From positions 161,280,226-161,344,225 of the forward strand of contig OZ020585.1 in the NCBI GenBank assembly GCA_963971535.1: 64,000 nucleotides of DNA, in the 5' to 3' direction. Under the pieces are notes generated by a model. That model was not told the origin of the DNA and searched no databases. It worked only from the letters and a program-made list of their open reading frames with translations. A program made the position numbers and the translations under genes. This document shows, piece by piece, positions 33,731 through 44,655 of this stretch (position 1 is its first letter; each line of letters opens with the position of its first letter). Source of the DNA: Notolepis coatsorum (Eukaryota > Chordata > Actinopteri > Aulopiformes > Paralepididae).

Positions 33731-34204
33731 ACGAGGGAAATGGCCGACACACAGTCTAGAGTAGACCATGTGACTCATTCCTATCTATCTACACCACGTA
33801 CCCCACATCCAAGGCTGTGGGTTTGGGTTCAACATTGGGGGGGGGACACTTTAGGTGAGCAGTCTGGACGTCCTCCCCCCAGAAGATATTGAGTGTCAAC
33901 ACACACTTAATTTCCTGCATTCTGGTGAACTTTTATGCACTGATTTGTGCCTTTTGTGCATCAATTCATGGTGGAAATGTCTTTATTTGTGTAAATGAAA
34001 AGACAACATTCAGGTACATGTAGGGGTGTCTGAAAGTGTTGGTTAATATATAGTTCACATATAGTTACAGCTTACAGGTATGGATATATAACAGTTTTTT
34101 GACCCCCTTGTTTTTTTTTACCTATTTTGAGGAGGAGGTTGTCTTTCATATTAACTATCTTTTTTGAGGGGGACAAATTGACCTCTTCTCAATATTGAGG
34201 GGGA
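33731..34204. other. Unassigned non-coding stretch
   Basis: No gene seen. GAGGGGGACAAATTG (34166) and GAGGGGGACATGTCCCCTG (34197) are related motifs just before the 17-bp array. The second contains a perfect GGGGACATGTCCCC palindrome. Confidence 0.4.
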
Positions 34205-37200
34205 CATGTCCCCTGCAACCTGAATCTCTCCAGGCTCTGAATCTCTCCAGGCTCTGAATCTCTCCAGGCTCTGAATCTCTCCAGGCTCTGAGTCTCTCCA
34301 GGCTCTGAGTCTCTCCAGGCTCTGAATCTCTCCAGGCTCTGAATCTCTCCAGGCTCTGTATCTCTCCAGGCCCTGTATCTCTCCAGGCTGCACTCTGAAT
34401 CTCTCCAGGCTGCACTCTGAATCTTTCCAGGCTCTGAATCTCTCCAGGCTCTGAATCTCTACAGGCTCTGAATCTCTCCAGGCTCTGTATCTCTCCAGGC
34501 CATGTATCTCTCCAGGCTGCACTCTGAATCTCTCCAGGCTCTGAATCTCTCCAGGCTCTGAATCTCTCCATGCTCTGAATCTCTCCAGGCTCTGAATCTC
34601 TCCAGGCTCTGAATCTCTCCAGGCCCTGAATCTCTACAGGCTCTGAATCTCTCCAGGCTCTGAATCTCTCCAGGCTCTGAATCTCTCCAGGCTCTGAATC
34701 TCTCCAGGCTGCACTCTGTATCTCTCCAGGCTCTGAATCTCTCCAGGCTCTGAATCTCTCCACGCTCATCTCTCCAGGCTCTGAATCTCTCCAGGCCCTG
34801 AATCTCTCCAGGCTGCACTCTGAGTCTCTCCAGGCTCTGAATCTCTCCAGGCTCTGAATCTCTCCAGGCTCTAAATCTCTCCAGGCCCTGAATCTCTCCA
34901 GGCCCTGAATCTCTCCAGGCTCTGAATCTCTCCAGGCCCTGAATCTCTCCAGGCTCTGAATCTCCCCAGGCTCTGAATCTCTCCAGGCTCTGAATCTCTC
35001 CAGGCCCTGAATCTCTCCAGGCTGCACTCTGAATCTCTCCAGGCTCTGTATCTCTCCAGGCTGCACCCTGAATCTCTCCAGGTCCTGAATCTCTCCAGGC
35101 CCTGAATCTCTCCAGGCTCTGAATCTCTCCAGGCTCTGAATCTCTCCAGGCCCTGAATCTCTCCAGGCTCTGAATCTCTCCAGGTCCTGAATCTCTCCAG
35201 GCTGCACTCTGAATCTCTCCAGGCTCTGAATCTCTCCAGGCTCTGTATCTCTCCAGGCTGCACTCTGAATCTATCCAGGCTCTGAATCTCTCCAGGCTCT
35301 GAATCTCTACAGGCTCTGAATCTCTCCAGGCTCTGTATCTCTCCAGGCCCTGTATCTCTCCAGGCTGCACTCTGAATCTCTCCAGGCTCTGAATCTCTCC
35401 ATGCTCTGAATCTCTCCAGGCTCTGAATCTCTCCAGGCCCTGAATCTCTACAGGCTCTGAATCTCTCCAGGCTCTGAATCTCTCCATGCTCTGAATCTCT
35501 CCAGGCTCTGAATCTCTCCAGGCTCTGAATCTCTCCAGGCTGCACTCTGTATCTCTCCAGGCTCTGAATCTCTCCAGGCTCTGAATCTCTCCACGCTCAT
35601 CTCTCCAGGCTCTGAATCTCTCCAGGCTCTGAATCTCTCCACGCTCATCTCTCCAGGCTCTGAATCTCTACAGGCTCTGAATCTCTCCAGGCCCTGAATC
35701 TCTCCAGGCCCTGAATCTCTCCAGGCTCTGAATCTCTCCAGGCTCTGAATCTCTCCAGGCTGCACTCTGTATCTCTCCAGGCTCTGTATCTCTCCAGGCT
35801 CTGAATCTCTCCAGGCCCTGAATCTCTCCAGGCTGCACTCTGAGTCTCTCCAGGCTCTGAATCTCTCCAGGCTCTGAATCTCTCCAGGCTCTAAATCTCT
35901 CCAGGCCCTGAATCTCTCCAGGCCCTGAATCTCTCCAGGCTCTGAATCTCTCCAGGCCCTGAATCTCTCCAGGCTCTGAATCTCCCCAGGCTCTGAATCT
36001 CTCCAGGCTCTGAATCTCTCCAGGCCCTGAATCTCTCCAGGCTGCACTCTGAATCTCTCCAGGCTGCACTCTGAATCTCTCCAGGCTCTGTATCTCTCCA
36101 GGCTGCACCCTGAATCTCTCCAGGTCCTGAATCTCTCCAGGCCCTGAATCTCTCCAGGCTCTGAATCTCTCCAGGCTCTGAATCTCTCCAGGCCCTGAAT
36201 CTCTCCAGGCTCTGAATCTCTCCAGGCTCTGTATCTCTCCAGGCTGCACTCTGAATCTATCCAGGCTCTGAATCTCTCCAGGCTCTGAATCTCTACAGGC
36301 TCTGAATCTCTCCAGGCTCTGTATCTCTCCAGGCCCTGTATCTCTCCAGGCTGCACTCTGAATCTCTCCAGGCTCTGAATCTCTCCATGCTCTGAATCTC
36401 TCCAGGCTCTGAATCTCTCCAGGCCCTGAATCTCTACAGGCTCTGAATCTCTCCAGGCTCTGAATCTCTCCATGCTCTGAATCTCTCCAGGCTCTGAATC
36501 TCTCCAGGCTCTGAATCTCTCCAGGCTGCACTCTGTATCTCTCCAGGCTCTGAATCTCTCCAGGCTCTGAATCTCTCCACGCTCATCTCTCCAGGCTCTG
36601 AATCTCTCCAGGCTCTGAATCTCTCCACGCTCATCTCTCCAGGCTCTGAATCTCTACAGGCTCTGAATCTCTCCAGGCCCTGAATCTCTCCAGGCTCTGA
36701 ATCTCTCCAGGCTGCACTCTGTATCTCTCCAGGCTCTGAATCTCTCCAGGCTCTGAATCTCTCCAGGCTCTAAATCTCTCCAGGCCCTGAATCTCTCCAG
36801 GCTCTGAATCTCTCCAGGCCCTGAATCTCTCCAGGCTCTGAATCTCCCCAGGCTCTGAATCTCTCCAGGCTCTGAATCTCTCCAGGCCCTGTATCTCTCC
36901 AGGCTGCACTCTGAATCTCTCCAGGCTGCACCCTGAATCTCTCCAGGTCCTGAATCTCTCCAGGCTCTGAATCTCTCCAGGCTCTGAATCTCTCCAGGCC
37001 CTGAATCTCTCCAGGCTCTGAATATCTCCAGGCCCTGAATCTCTCCAGGCTCTGAATCTCTCCAGGCTCTGTATCTCTCCAGGCTGCACTCTGAATCTAT
37101 CCAGGCTCTGAATCTCTCCAGGCTCTGAATCTCTCCAGGCTCTGAATCTCTCCAGGCTCTGTATCTCTCCAGGCCCTGTATCTCTCCAGGCTCTGAATCT

Positions 37201-37990
37201 CTCCAGGCTGCACTCTGTATCTCTCCAGGCTGCACCCTGAATCTCTCCAGGTCCTGAATCTCTCCAGGCTCTGAATCTCTCCAGGCTCTGAATCTCTCCA
37301 GGCTCTGAATCTCTCCAGGCTCTGTATCTCTCCAGGCTCTGAATCTCTCCAGGCCCTGAATCTCTCCAGGCTCTGAATCTCCCCAGGCTCTGAATCTCTC
37401 CAGGCTCTGAATCTCTCCAGGCTCTGAATCTCTCCAGGCCCTGAATCTCTCCAGGCTCTGAATCTCTCCAGGCCCTGAATCTCTCCAGGCTCTGAATCTC
37501 TCCAGGCTCTGAATCTCTCCAGGCCCTGAATCTCTCCAGGCCCTGAATCTCTCCAGGCTCCGAATCTCTCCAGGCCCTGAATCTCTCCAGGCCCTGAATC
37601 TCTCCAGGCTGCACACTGAATCTCTCCAGGCTCTGAATCTCTCCAGGCTCTGAATCTCTCCAGGCCCTGAATCTCTCCAGGCCCTGAATCTCTCCAGGCT
37701 GCACTCTGAATCTCTCCAGGCCCTGAATCTCTCCAGGCTGCACTCTGAATCTCTCCAGGCCCTGAATCTCTCCAGGCCCTGAATCTCTCCAGGCTCTGAA
37801 TCTCTCCAGGCTCTGAATCTCTCCTTGCTCTGAATCTCTCCAGGCTCTGAATCTCTCCAGGCCCTGAATCTCTCCAGGCTGCACTCTGAATCTCTCCAGG
37901 CTCTGAATCTCTCCAGGCCCTGAATCTCTCCAGGCCTTGAATCTCTCCAGGCCCTGAATCTCTCCAGGCTCTGTATCTCTCCAGGCTGCA
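34205..37990. repeat. 17-bp satellite array with 986-bp higher-order period
   Basis: About 220 copies of CTCTGAATCTCTCCAGG, with variants CCCTGAATCTC, TGCACTCTGAATC, CTCTGTATC and CACGCTCATC. Because 17 is not a multiple of 3, a 51-bp superperiod encodes QSLERFRAWRDSEPGEI on the minus strand, and all three minus frames stay open for hundreds of codons. Segments near 34459-35545 and 35448-36531 repeat with an offset of 986 (58 x 17), showing a higher-order duplication. The frames are artefacts of composition. Confidence 0.93.
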
Positions 37991-38240
37991 ACACATGCTT
38001 TAATTAAATTCCACCCTCAACTAAATCCTCAGTCGTCCACCTCCGTGAATCATTTGTTTAGATTATTCCCCGTCGCCGGTGGCTGGCTTTCAAAGAGGGT
38101 CCCGGGGTCTCTTATTTGTGGCACAGACCTCTGTGGGGGAGAGATGAATGGCAACCAAAAAGAGCAATTAATACCCTCAGAGATCTGTCAGCTGAGGCTC
38201 TTTGCCATATGCATCAGGCCAACACAGCCTCCTAATTAAG
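37991..38240. other. Non-repetitive island, possibly conserved non-coding
   Basis: About 250 bases between satellites with balanced complexity and motifs such as TTTAATTAAATT, AGAGCAATTAATACC, CCATATGCATCAGGCC and CCTCCTAATTAAG. AT-rich homeodomain-like sites mixed with GC-rich words are what conserved non-coding elements look like. No coding frame is persuasive. Confidence 0.3.
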
Positions 38241-38264
38241 AGAGAGAGAGAGAGCGAGAGAGAG

Positions 38265-38311
<47 letters not shown>
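38241..38311. repeat. GA microsatellite
   Basis: About 70 bases of AGAGAG with two AGCGAG interruptions. Confidence 0.95.
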
Positions 38312-38315
<4 letters not shown>

Positions 38316-38624
38316 GTTTCACTGCTGTTGTTTACAAAGGCAGGACCCGCAATTTAGTTAAACATATTCTAGGCTCACGTTTGGTCCACAGTGCAAAACA
38401 TTATTTTGTTATTTATGATGACATAAGATAGGATCATTCTAAGAATTAAAGTAAATGTCTTTTGCTGGCTCTGTAAACAAATCCCCCTCCTCCGATACTG
38501 CGTACCACACCTTTAAGTGGAAGAGAGAGAGAGAGACTGCATCCTGGAGACCAGTGTGTGCTATATATCAGGGGTGCTAGTGCTACATCACAGTTATGGC
38601 CAGCAGTGTGCTGCAGTTGCAGGA
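38312..38624. other. Non-repetitive stretch
   Basis: No gene seen. A short GA run lies at 38523-38537. The first 150 bases resemble the preceding island in texture. Confidence 0.35.
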
Positions 38625-39221
38625 GGCTGAAGGCAGGAGTTCTAGGTCAGTTGTAGGAGAGCGAGGCTGAAGGTAGGAGTTCCAGGTCAGTTGTAGGAGA
38701 GCGAGGCTGAAGGCAGGAGTTCCAGGTCAGTTGTAGGAGAGCGAGGCTGAAGGTAGGAGTTCCAGGTCAGTTGTAGGAGAGCGAGGCTGAAGGTAGGAGT
38801 TCCAGGTCAGTTGTATGAGCTCAGGAGGCTGAAGGCAGGAGTTCCAGGTCAGTTGTATGAGCTCAGGAGGCTGAAGGCAGGAGTTCCATGTCAGTTGTAG
38901 GAGAGCGAGGCTGAAGGCAGGAGTTCCAGGTCAGTTGTATGAGCTCAGGAGGCTGAAGGCAGGAGTTCCAGGTCAGTTGTAGGAGAGCGAGGCTGAAGGC
39001 AGGAGTTCCAGGTCAGTTGTATGAGAGCGAGGCTGAAGGCAGGAGTTCCAGGTCAGTTGTAGGAGAGCGAGGCTGAAGGCAGGAGTTCCAGGTCAGTTGT
39101 AGGAGCTCAGGAGGCTGAAGGTAGGAGTTCCAGGTCAGTTGTAGGAGAGCGAGGCTGAAGGCAGGAGTTCCAGGTCAGTTGTAGGAGCTCAGGAGGCTGA
39201 AGGCAGGAGTTCAGTTCCAGG
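38625..39221. repeat. 40-bp minisatellite
   Basis: About fifteen units built from GGCTGAAGGCAGGAGTTCCA and GGTCAGTTGTAGGAGAGCGA (40 bp), alternating with a 42-bp form ending TGAGCTCAGGA. Confidence 0.92.
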
Positions 39222-39242
39222 TCAGTAACAGCAGACAGTAAC

Positions 39243-39439
39243 CCGGGCGTCTGGGTGCCGCAGAGACCCGGGTTCAATACTGGTAGCGGTACTTCTAGTT
39301 CGCTCAGACGCTCCAGTCAGTGTTTGGGGGGTGGAAAGCCGGTGGCGTATGAGTCCTGGTCGTTGCTACAGCGACTCCTACTGGTCGGTCGGGGCCCTTG
39401 TTCTGGCAGATCTGGGGGAGATAGCGTGAACCTCTATGC
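39243..39439 (+). mobile_element. tRNA-derived SINE, 5' part (split copy)
   Basis: Aligns with the SINE at 60740-61204 (reverse strand): GTCTGGGT, CGCAGAGACCCGGGTTCAAT (B-box region), TCCTACTGGTCGGTCGGGGC, GATCTGGGGGAGATAGCGTG and AACCTCT. Part of the A-box region is absent. The copy stops at 39439, where a hAT is inserted, and resumes at 46645. Confidence 0.75.
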
Positions 39440-39608
39440 CAGCGTTTCCGTTAGCCGGTAATTACCGGTATTTGACCGGCAAAATCTGTTGAAGTCCGAC
39501 ATATTTAATCTCTCCGGTCTTAATGTCCAGTGAAAATAATTCCCTGAGTCTAAGCACAATTTGATTATTTGAATTGTATTAAAATAGGCTAAAATTAAAT
39601 AGCCTATG

Positions 39609-40857
39609 TGTAACTGAGGGGTACAATTCCCTGACTGTATTAATCAAGTACTGATATCATTAAATCACTACCGTCTATGTACTACTGGCCAATACTGTAC
39701 ACAAGTATATTAGATTAGAACACTTCCACAATAACACGGTTTTCCACACAAAATACTCGTTTACAATATTTATTACATAAAGGAGTATTAGATTACATTA
39801 CTTTGAATGCGCTTATAAGGCAAATAGAATGTGCAGGCAAATCAATAGTGAATATTAAGGATTAGATCTAGGGATATTCTGGGGAGGGGTGTACTACCGG
39901 TCGTAAGCCAGCAGGGGGGGGCAATGCTCTAGGAATGTCAATGGTCCACGGAGCTGTAGCAAGGCACCTGGAGACGGTGTTACTCCCTGAGTCAGCGGGG
40001 GAAAGCAGCCTGGTCCCAGGATGCGCGCCGTGCTGGTGAAAGCCGTGGAGTCTCTGGTCCGACAGAGACGGGCTTGAGTGATGTCCCCACGGGCACGTAG
40101 ATCCCACAGCAGTGGGTGTAGACGGTTCTCTGCTTCCAGCAGCTTGGTGAAGAATGAAGAATAATAATCCTTGCCGGAGAGTGGCACTGCTGGCGGGGTG
40201 TAAGTCCTCCGTGGTGCTGCTGGTCCGGTGTAGATATCCTCCGGTGCGGTAGTGCACGGTTGAACTTGACGTTACTATACTATTAGCACGGGCAATAAGT
40301 GCTCTATGTAGACGCACAATTACTCACTCCACGTGGTCTTTGACTCGTAATGAAGGTTTACTAATAAATAGCGAACGATACATTGAACAAATGTATTAGG
40401 ATAACACGAGACTATCTTGGGGCAATGCGAGCCCTGCTCTGCCCACGTTGCGTAGTGGGTGAGACGTTGCTTGGATAACTGGAACTGAACGAGACTGAAC
40501 GGGACAATGGACTAAGAGGCTAAGAGAAAGTTCTACTTTACTTGCGCCATATATATATGCGCTGTGAACAAATAGTACCATTCGTATTTCGCCAGCCGTA
40601 TTCATGGGCAGAAGCTGGGCATGTACAGACATATCTCGTCGGTACCTTTGAAGTCAGCTCGAGGGGGTAAGGCAGTGGCGCCGGGGGATCGCTTCCAATA
40701 GGAGAACGAATATTATGGTCTGTCCTGTAGACTAAAGGGATATTCAGTGCATATTGTACAAGGAATATACAAGGGATATCAAACGATATACAAATATTAT
40801 ACATGGGATCTCAGGCAATAAATATATATATTCGGTTTAATCTGACCCTTTGTAACA
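39609..40857 (-). repeat. 3' LTR of the BEL/Pao element
   Basis: Visually identical to 44656-45904 over the full length. The short open frames inside it recur exactly in the other copy. Confidence 0.92.
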
Positions 40858-40956
40858 GCCGCTCCCTAATTAGTCCCACCTAATTAGCTAAGCAGGGACA
40901 GATTAACCGCACTGTCCACTACTCAATGTCTGTGAGGGGTCGGGCAGTTCACAGAG

Positions 40957-43900
40957 TCAGGGGTCATGGTCGTCATTAGGCGAGTCGGGGAGCCTTGGCG
41001 ACTCTATCAGCCTCGCCACGGGTCGGTTGTAGATCCGCCCTTGGCCGAGCACTTCTGCCACTCTGACCTTTCCGTCGGCACCAGTGGTCACTTTGCTTAC
41101 GCGGCCGGCCGGCCACGCAGCTCGGGGTGGTGACTGGTCTATGGTCATGACGACTGGACGGGATGAAGGGGGGCTTAGGAGGAAGCGGGTCTGTGCTTTG
41201 ATCTGTGCTTGGCTGTGCTTTTTCCTCCTCCGTCTGTTTCTCTTGTTCGCTCTGTACCCCGTGTGAGGAGGGGCCGGTCCCGGCCGCCCCGTCAAGGAGT
41301 CGCTTGGGGTGCTGGGTTCGAGGTCAGCTACGTCTGAAGCGCAGCTGAGGGGGGTGGAGTTCCGAACTCCCTCTGGTACCCACGGTTCTCTCACGGGCCT
41401 CTCGCTTAATGTCAATAGCCTCTGCTGTACGGGGGAGAGGCCGGTGTCTTCTTCTGTCGCTCTGGAGTGGAGGCAGCTAGTGGCTGCTGTTCGGTTGAGA
41501 GATTTAGCGAGGGGGCCTTGTAGTGTCCACCCTAGGTGGGTCTCGACTGCTGCAGGACAGCCTCGGGTTCCGGTACGGACCCGGTCTATCGGGACGATGA
41601 GGTCTGCATGGTCGGAGCCTATCAGCAGGGTCGGGGTGGCGCCGTCTATGAGCGGGATAGGTAGTTGACGCAGGTGCACGTATTTATCCATCAGCTGTGG
41701 GATGGGGTAGGTGCACTGTGATAGTCCTATTTCTTGGCTGGTGAAAGCATTTGTAATCCTATACCGTCGCTCTGGCTGCCCGCTTGCTGCGATAGTGAAG
41801 GAGACATTCTCGCCCTTTATCGTCTTTAAATCTCTTCTTATTGTCCGAATCGTCATTTGGTTCTCGCTCCCCCGCAGTCCCAGCTGGGCCGCAGCGGACG
41901 CGAGCAGAAGGGTCTTCTCTGACCCGTCATCAAGGACGGCGTAAGTGTCCATGACTTTGTCCCCGTGGCTCAGGAGCACTCTGACCACTTTGAGGAGCAC
42001 TCGGGGGGTCTCGCTGTGCTGGTCAATGTGGAGCACTCCTGTTGGTCGGTTGTCTTGGACCTTCTGGTGGGCTCCGCACCGTGCTGCGCGGTAAGCGGCG
42101 CCCGCCTGGGCCGCCTCACGCCACTGGTCCACTTGGACGGGGTTCAGTGTCTTATATTCGGCGCACTGTGCCAGCCAGTGTCCGCCGTCGCAGTAGGTAC
42201 AGTAGGGAGCGGTCTGGGGGCTCTTCGGTGCTGGTGCCACCGCCTCGGCGTGGTACATTACTGCGACGGGCCCACTCTGTTGTCCTGGCTGACGCCTGTT
42301 GATGTCGTGCAGGACCTCCAGGTGGGTGCCACCGCACCTGCTGCACTGTCTTTTCAAGTGGCACTCAGCTGCTAGGTGGCTGCGCGCGCAGCGGAAGCAG
42401 CGGCGGTGGTCCTTGACCCACTGGCTCACATCATCCTTGGTCAGCTTCTTGAAATCTTCGCACTGATGGAGCCGATGTTCTCCCTCACAGTACTGGCACT
42501 CAATCTTCCACTGGTCCTCTTTCGTCGAGGGGGTGTTGTGGTTCTGGTGCTGCGGTACTGATTCGGCTTGGTGCATAACAGTCACCGATCTTCTTCCATC
42601 ATTTATTCTCCTGGGTCCCTCTCTGGAGCTTGGCGTGCTCCGCCCGAATGTATCCAGTCGTAAGCTGCTGACTTCTCTCGCCAGGAAGTCGGCTAGATCA
42701 AGGAGGGATGGTTCGGGGCCGTTGGGATCCCGGTAGTCTCTCTGCCGCCTAAAACGCTCTTGTCTTGCGGGTGGCAGCTTCTCCAAAATCCTCTCGACGT
42801 TAGAGTTGGCGTATAGCTCATGCATGCCCTTTTCCCGTTGCGCTCCCAGCATCCCTACCAGGGACTGCACTTTGATTGACAGGTCGTCTAATGAGCGATT
42901 GTCTGTTGCTGGGGGTAAGCGGTCAATATGCCTTATCTCTTCTATTACGTAATCCCATATACGTCCATATCTCTGGTCCAGCGCCGCTAGGGCCGCTGTG
43001 TATGGTGTCGAAGAGGTGGCATAGGCCAGCGCTATATTGTGCGCTCGCGGTACTTTCAGGTGCTTCAGTAATATTGCATACTTGTGGCGTTCATCAGCGA
43101 CATCCACCATCATTGTCTCTAAGCACATCCGGAGCTCCGTGTACTGTGCTCGACTCTCATAGGCGAAGTCGGGAAATGACGGCGTGGCAATGTATGATGT
43201 CATGGATGACTGGTACATCGGTGAGCGTTGGGGGAGAGGCCTCCTAGGCGAGTCTCCTCTTGCGTGTCGTCTTGGGCTGGTACTTGGTGGGTACCGAAGG
43301 TCGGGTACCCAGGTGCTGTTCCTCGGGGCTGACGGTGCGTCAAACTCACCCGTGAGTTGAGTCGGGGGTTTGTAGCGCAGGGCCTCGGGGCTGACTTCGG
43401 GGCTGTACTGGACCTCCTGGTCCTGAGTACGTTGCTGCTGGTCGGGGCTGTACTGGGCCTCCTGGGCCAGGGTACATTGCTGCTGGTCGGCTTGACACTC
43501 CTCCTCTTCCTCCTCCTCTTCCTCTGCTAGGACCTGGAGTCTTCTGTTCAGTCTCTCGGCGTGGTTCGGTTCTGTACCCCGGTTGCTAGGTCTCGTATGG
43601 ACCGGCTGGGGAGGGGGTTCGGAGACGTGGACAGGATCCTCCTGTAGGCGGGGTCCCGGGTCGCTTCGTCGGGTAGGGGAATGTGTCCTAGACCCATGTC
43701 TTGACGACCTCTGAGAGCTCCGTGCGGAGTGAGGGGGTGTCGCCATGGCAACCAGTTTGTCCATCAGCTCCGCCTGCAGCCGGTCGCGCTCTGCCTCGCG
43801 CCGGGCATGGGCTGCGTCGCGCGCGGCTTCGCGCTGGGCATTGGCGATGTCGCGCTGCGCATTGGCGCTGGCCTGGGCAGCGTCGCGCTGTGCGTTGGCG

Positions 43901-44595
43901 ACGTCGCGCTGGGCATTGGCGCTGGCATGGGCGGCGTGGAGCTGTGCATTTGCGACGTCGGCGCGGCTTCGCTCGATGTTCTCTTCTGTCTGGAGGCATC
44001 TGGTCTCCAGCCTTATGCGGTCGTCTTCGCTCCTTTGTTGCGCCTGGAAGCGCTCTCGCTCACCTGCGAAATGTTCGCGCTCGCACGTCTGTTGCGCTTG
44101 AAGTCGATCGCGTTCGGTGGAGGCTGCCAGGGTGGCGATGTGTGCCTGCGCCAGCATCTTGTCCGCCTCGCTGGGGGAAGACGCCGTTCGGGGCGATCGG
44201 CTCCCGGCAGTACTGGTTGGAGATCCGTTCTCCTGTTGCGTACCGAGGAGATCCGTCTCCTGGGTGCGCGTCTCTTTAGGGTTGTCTTCCTCCCGGAGCT
44301 GATCGGGGGCTATTTCTTCGGTATTGTCTGGGGGTAAAGTCGTGTCAGTTCCCTCCTGGTCCCCACCGTGAGCTTGGTCAGTTACATTAGCACCCACTAG
44401 GGCCTCTGTGGTCGGGGTAACCTGGTTGTTAAGGTCAGACATAATTTTACTTTCTACTTTTTCCGCGTTTAACTTCCCTTTAAAGCTAGGTATTGGACTG
44501 ACAGAGTATGCCTCTAGATAGGGAGGTGGCTGCCGTCTGCGCTGCGGGCGGTCTAGCTTAGGAGAACCGTTTGTGGAGTGTTCGTCATCGGCCAT
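40957..44595 (-). CDS. BEL/Pao gag-protease polyprotein
   Basis: A 1,212-residue open frame, part of the fossil LTR element. The N-terminal third is charged, with long Gln/Arg/Ala heptad-like repeats (ANAQRDVANAQRDAA) that suggest a coiled coil made by a 24-30-bp DNA repeat. The middle holds the gag core (FPDFAYESRAQYTELRMCLE region). Then come cysteine-rich knuckles: CQYCEGEHRLHQCEDF, CFRCARSHLAAECHLKRQCS and CTYCDGGHWLAQC. A retropepsin-like segment follows with YAVLDDGSEKTLL (D-D/S-G active site) and later LLIGSDHADL. The frame ends about 100 bases before the 3' LTR. Similar knuckle-plus-DDGS arrangements are typical of BEL/Pao proteins. Confidence 0.85.
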   Translation of the reverse strand: MADDEHSTNGSPKLDRPQRRRQPPPYLEAYSVSPIPSFKGKLNAEKVESKIMSDLNNQVTPTTEALVGANVTDQAHGGDQEGTDTTLPPDNTEEIAPDQLREEDNPKETRTQETDLLGTQQENGSPTSTAGSRSPRTASSPSEADKMLAQAHIATLAASTERDRLQAQQTCEREHFAGERERFQAQQRSEDDRIRLETRCLQTEENIERSRADVANAQLHAAHASANAQRDVANAQRDAAQASANAQRDIANAQREAARDAAHARREAERDRLQAELMDKLVAMATPPHSARSSQRSSRHGSRTHSPTRRSDPGPRLQEDPVHVSEPPPQPVHTRPSNRGTEPNHAERLNRRLQVLAEEEEEEEEECQADQQQCTLAQEAQYSPDQQQRTQDQEVQYSPEVSPEALRYKPPTQLTGEFDAPSAPRNSTWVPDLRYPPSTSPRRHARGDSPRRPLPQRSPMYQSSMTSYIATPSFPDFAYESRAQYTELRMCLETMMVDVADERHKYAILLKHLKVPRAHNIALAYATSSTPYTAALAALDQRYGRIWDYVIEEIRHIDRLPPATDNRSLDDLSIKVQSLVGMLGAQREKGMHELYANSNVERILEKLPPARQERFRRQRDYRDPNGPEPSLLDLADFLAREVSSLRLDTFGRSTPSSREGPRRINDGRRSVTVMHQAESVPQHQNHNTPSTKEDQWKIECQYCEGEHRLHQCEDFKKLTKDDVSQWVKDHRRCFRCARSHLAAECHLKRQCSRCGGTHLEVLHDINRRQPGQQSGPVAVMYHAEAVAPAPKSPQTAPYCTYCDGGHWLAQCAEYKTLNPVQVDQWREAAQAGAAYRAARCGAHQKVQDNRPTGVLHIDQHSETPRVLLKVVRVLLSHGDKVMDTYAVLDDGSEKTLLLASAAAQLGLRGSENQMTIRTIRRDLKTIKGENVSFTIAASGQPERRYRITNAFTSQEIGLSQCTYPIPQLMDKYVHLRQLPIPLIDGATPTLLIGSDHADLIVPIDRVRTGTRGCPAAVETHLGWTLQGPLAKSLNRTAATSCLHSRATEEDTGLSPVQQRLLTLSERPVREPWVPEGVRNSTPLSCASDVADLEPSTPSDSLTGRPGPAPPHTGYRANKRNRRRRKKHSQAQIKAQTRFLLSPPSSRPVVMTIDQSPPRAAWPAGRVSKVTTGADGKVRVAEVLGQGRIYNRPVARLIESPRLPDSPNDDHDP

Positions 44596-44629
44596 GTCAA
44601 TATTAATATTATATTAATATTACGCTAAT

Positions 44630-44655
44630 TATTCTCCGGCTATCGAAGGACCAAT
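44630..44655 (-). promoter_or_regulatory. Probable tRNA-Tyr primer-binding site
   Basis: Read on the minus strand just inside the 5' LTR the sequence is TGGTCCTTCGATAGCCGGAG. The first 11 bases are the exact complement of the 3' end of vertebrate tRNA-Tyr (...TCGAAGGACCA). After two extra bases, GCCGGA also matches. This site would prime minus-strand DNA synthesis. Confidence 0.6.

Noticed and set aside
34155-37996. Several long minus-strand frames of 220-450 residues (LERFRAWRDSEPGEIQS repeats)
   Set aside because: They are translations of the 17-bp satellite. All three frames are open because the unit lacks stops, and there is no start, promoter or non-repeat domain.
41084-44337. Plus-strand frames opposite the BEL/Pao gag-protease
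   Set aside because: Shadow frames; the minus-strand frame is continuous and has knuckles and protease motifs.
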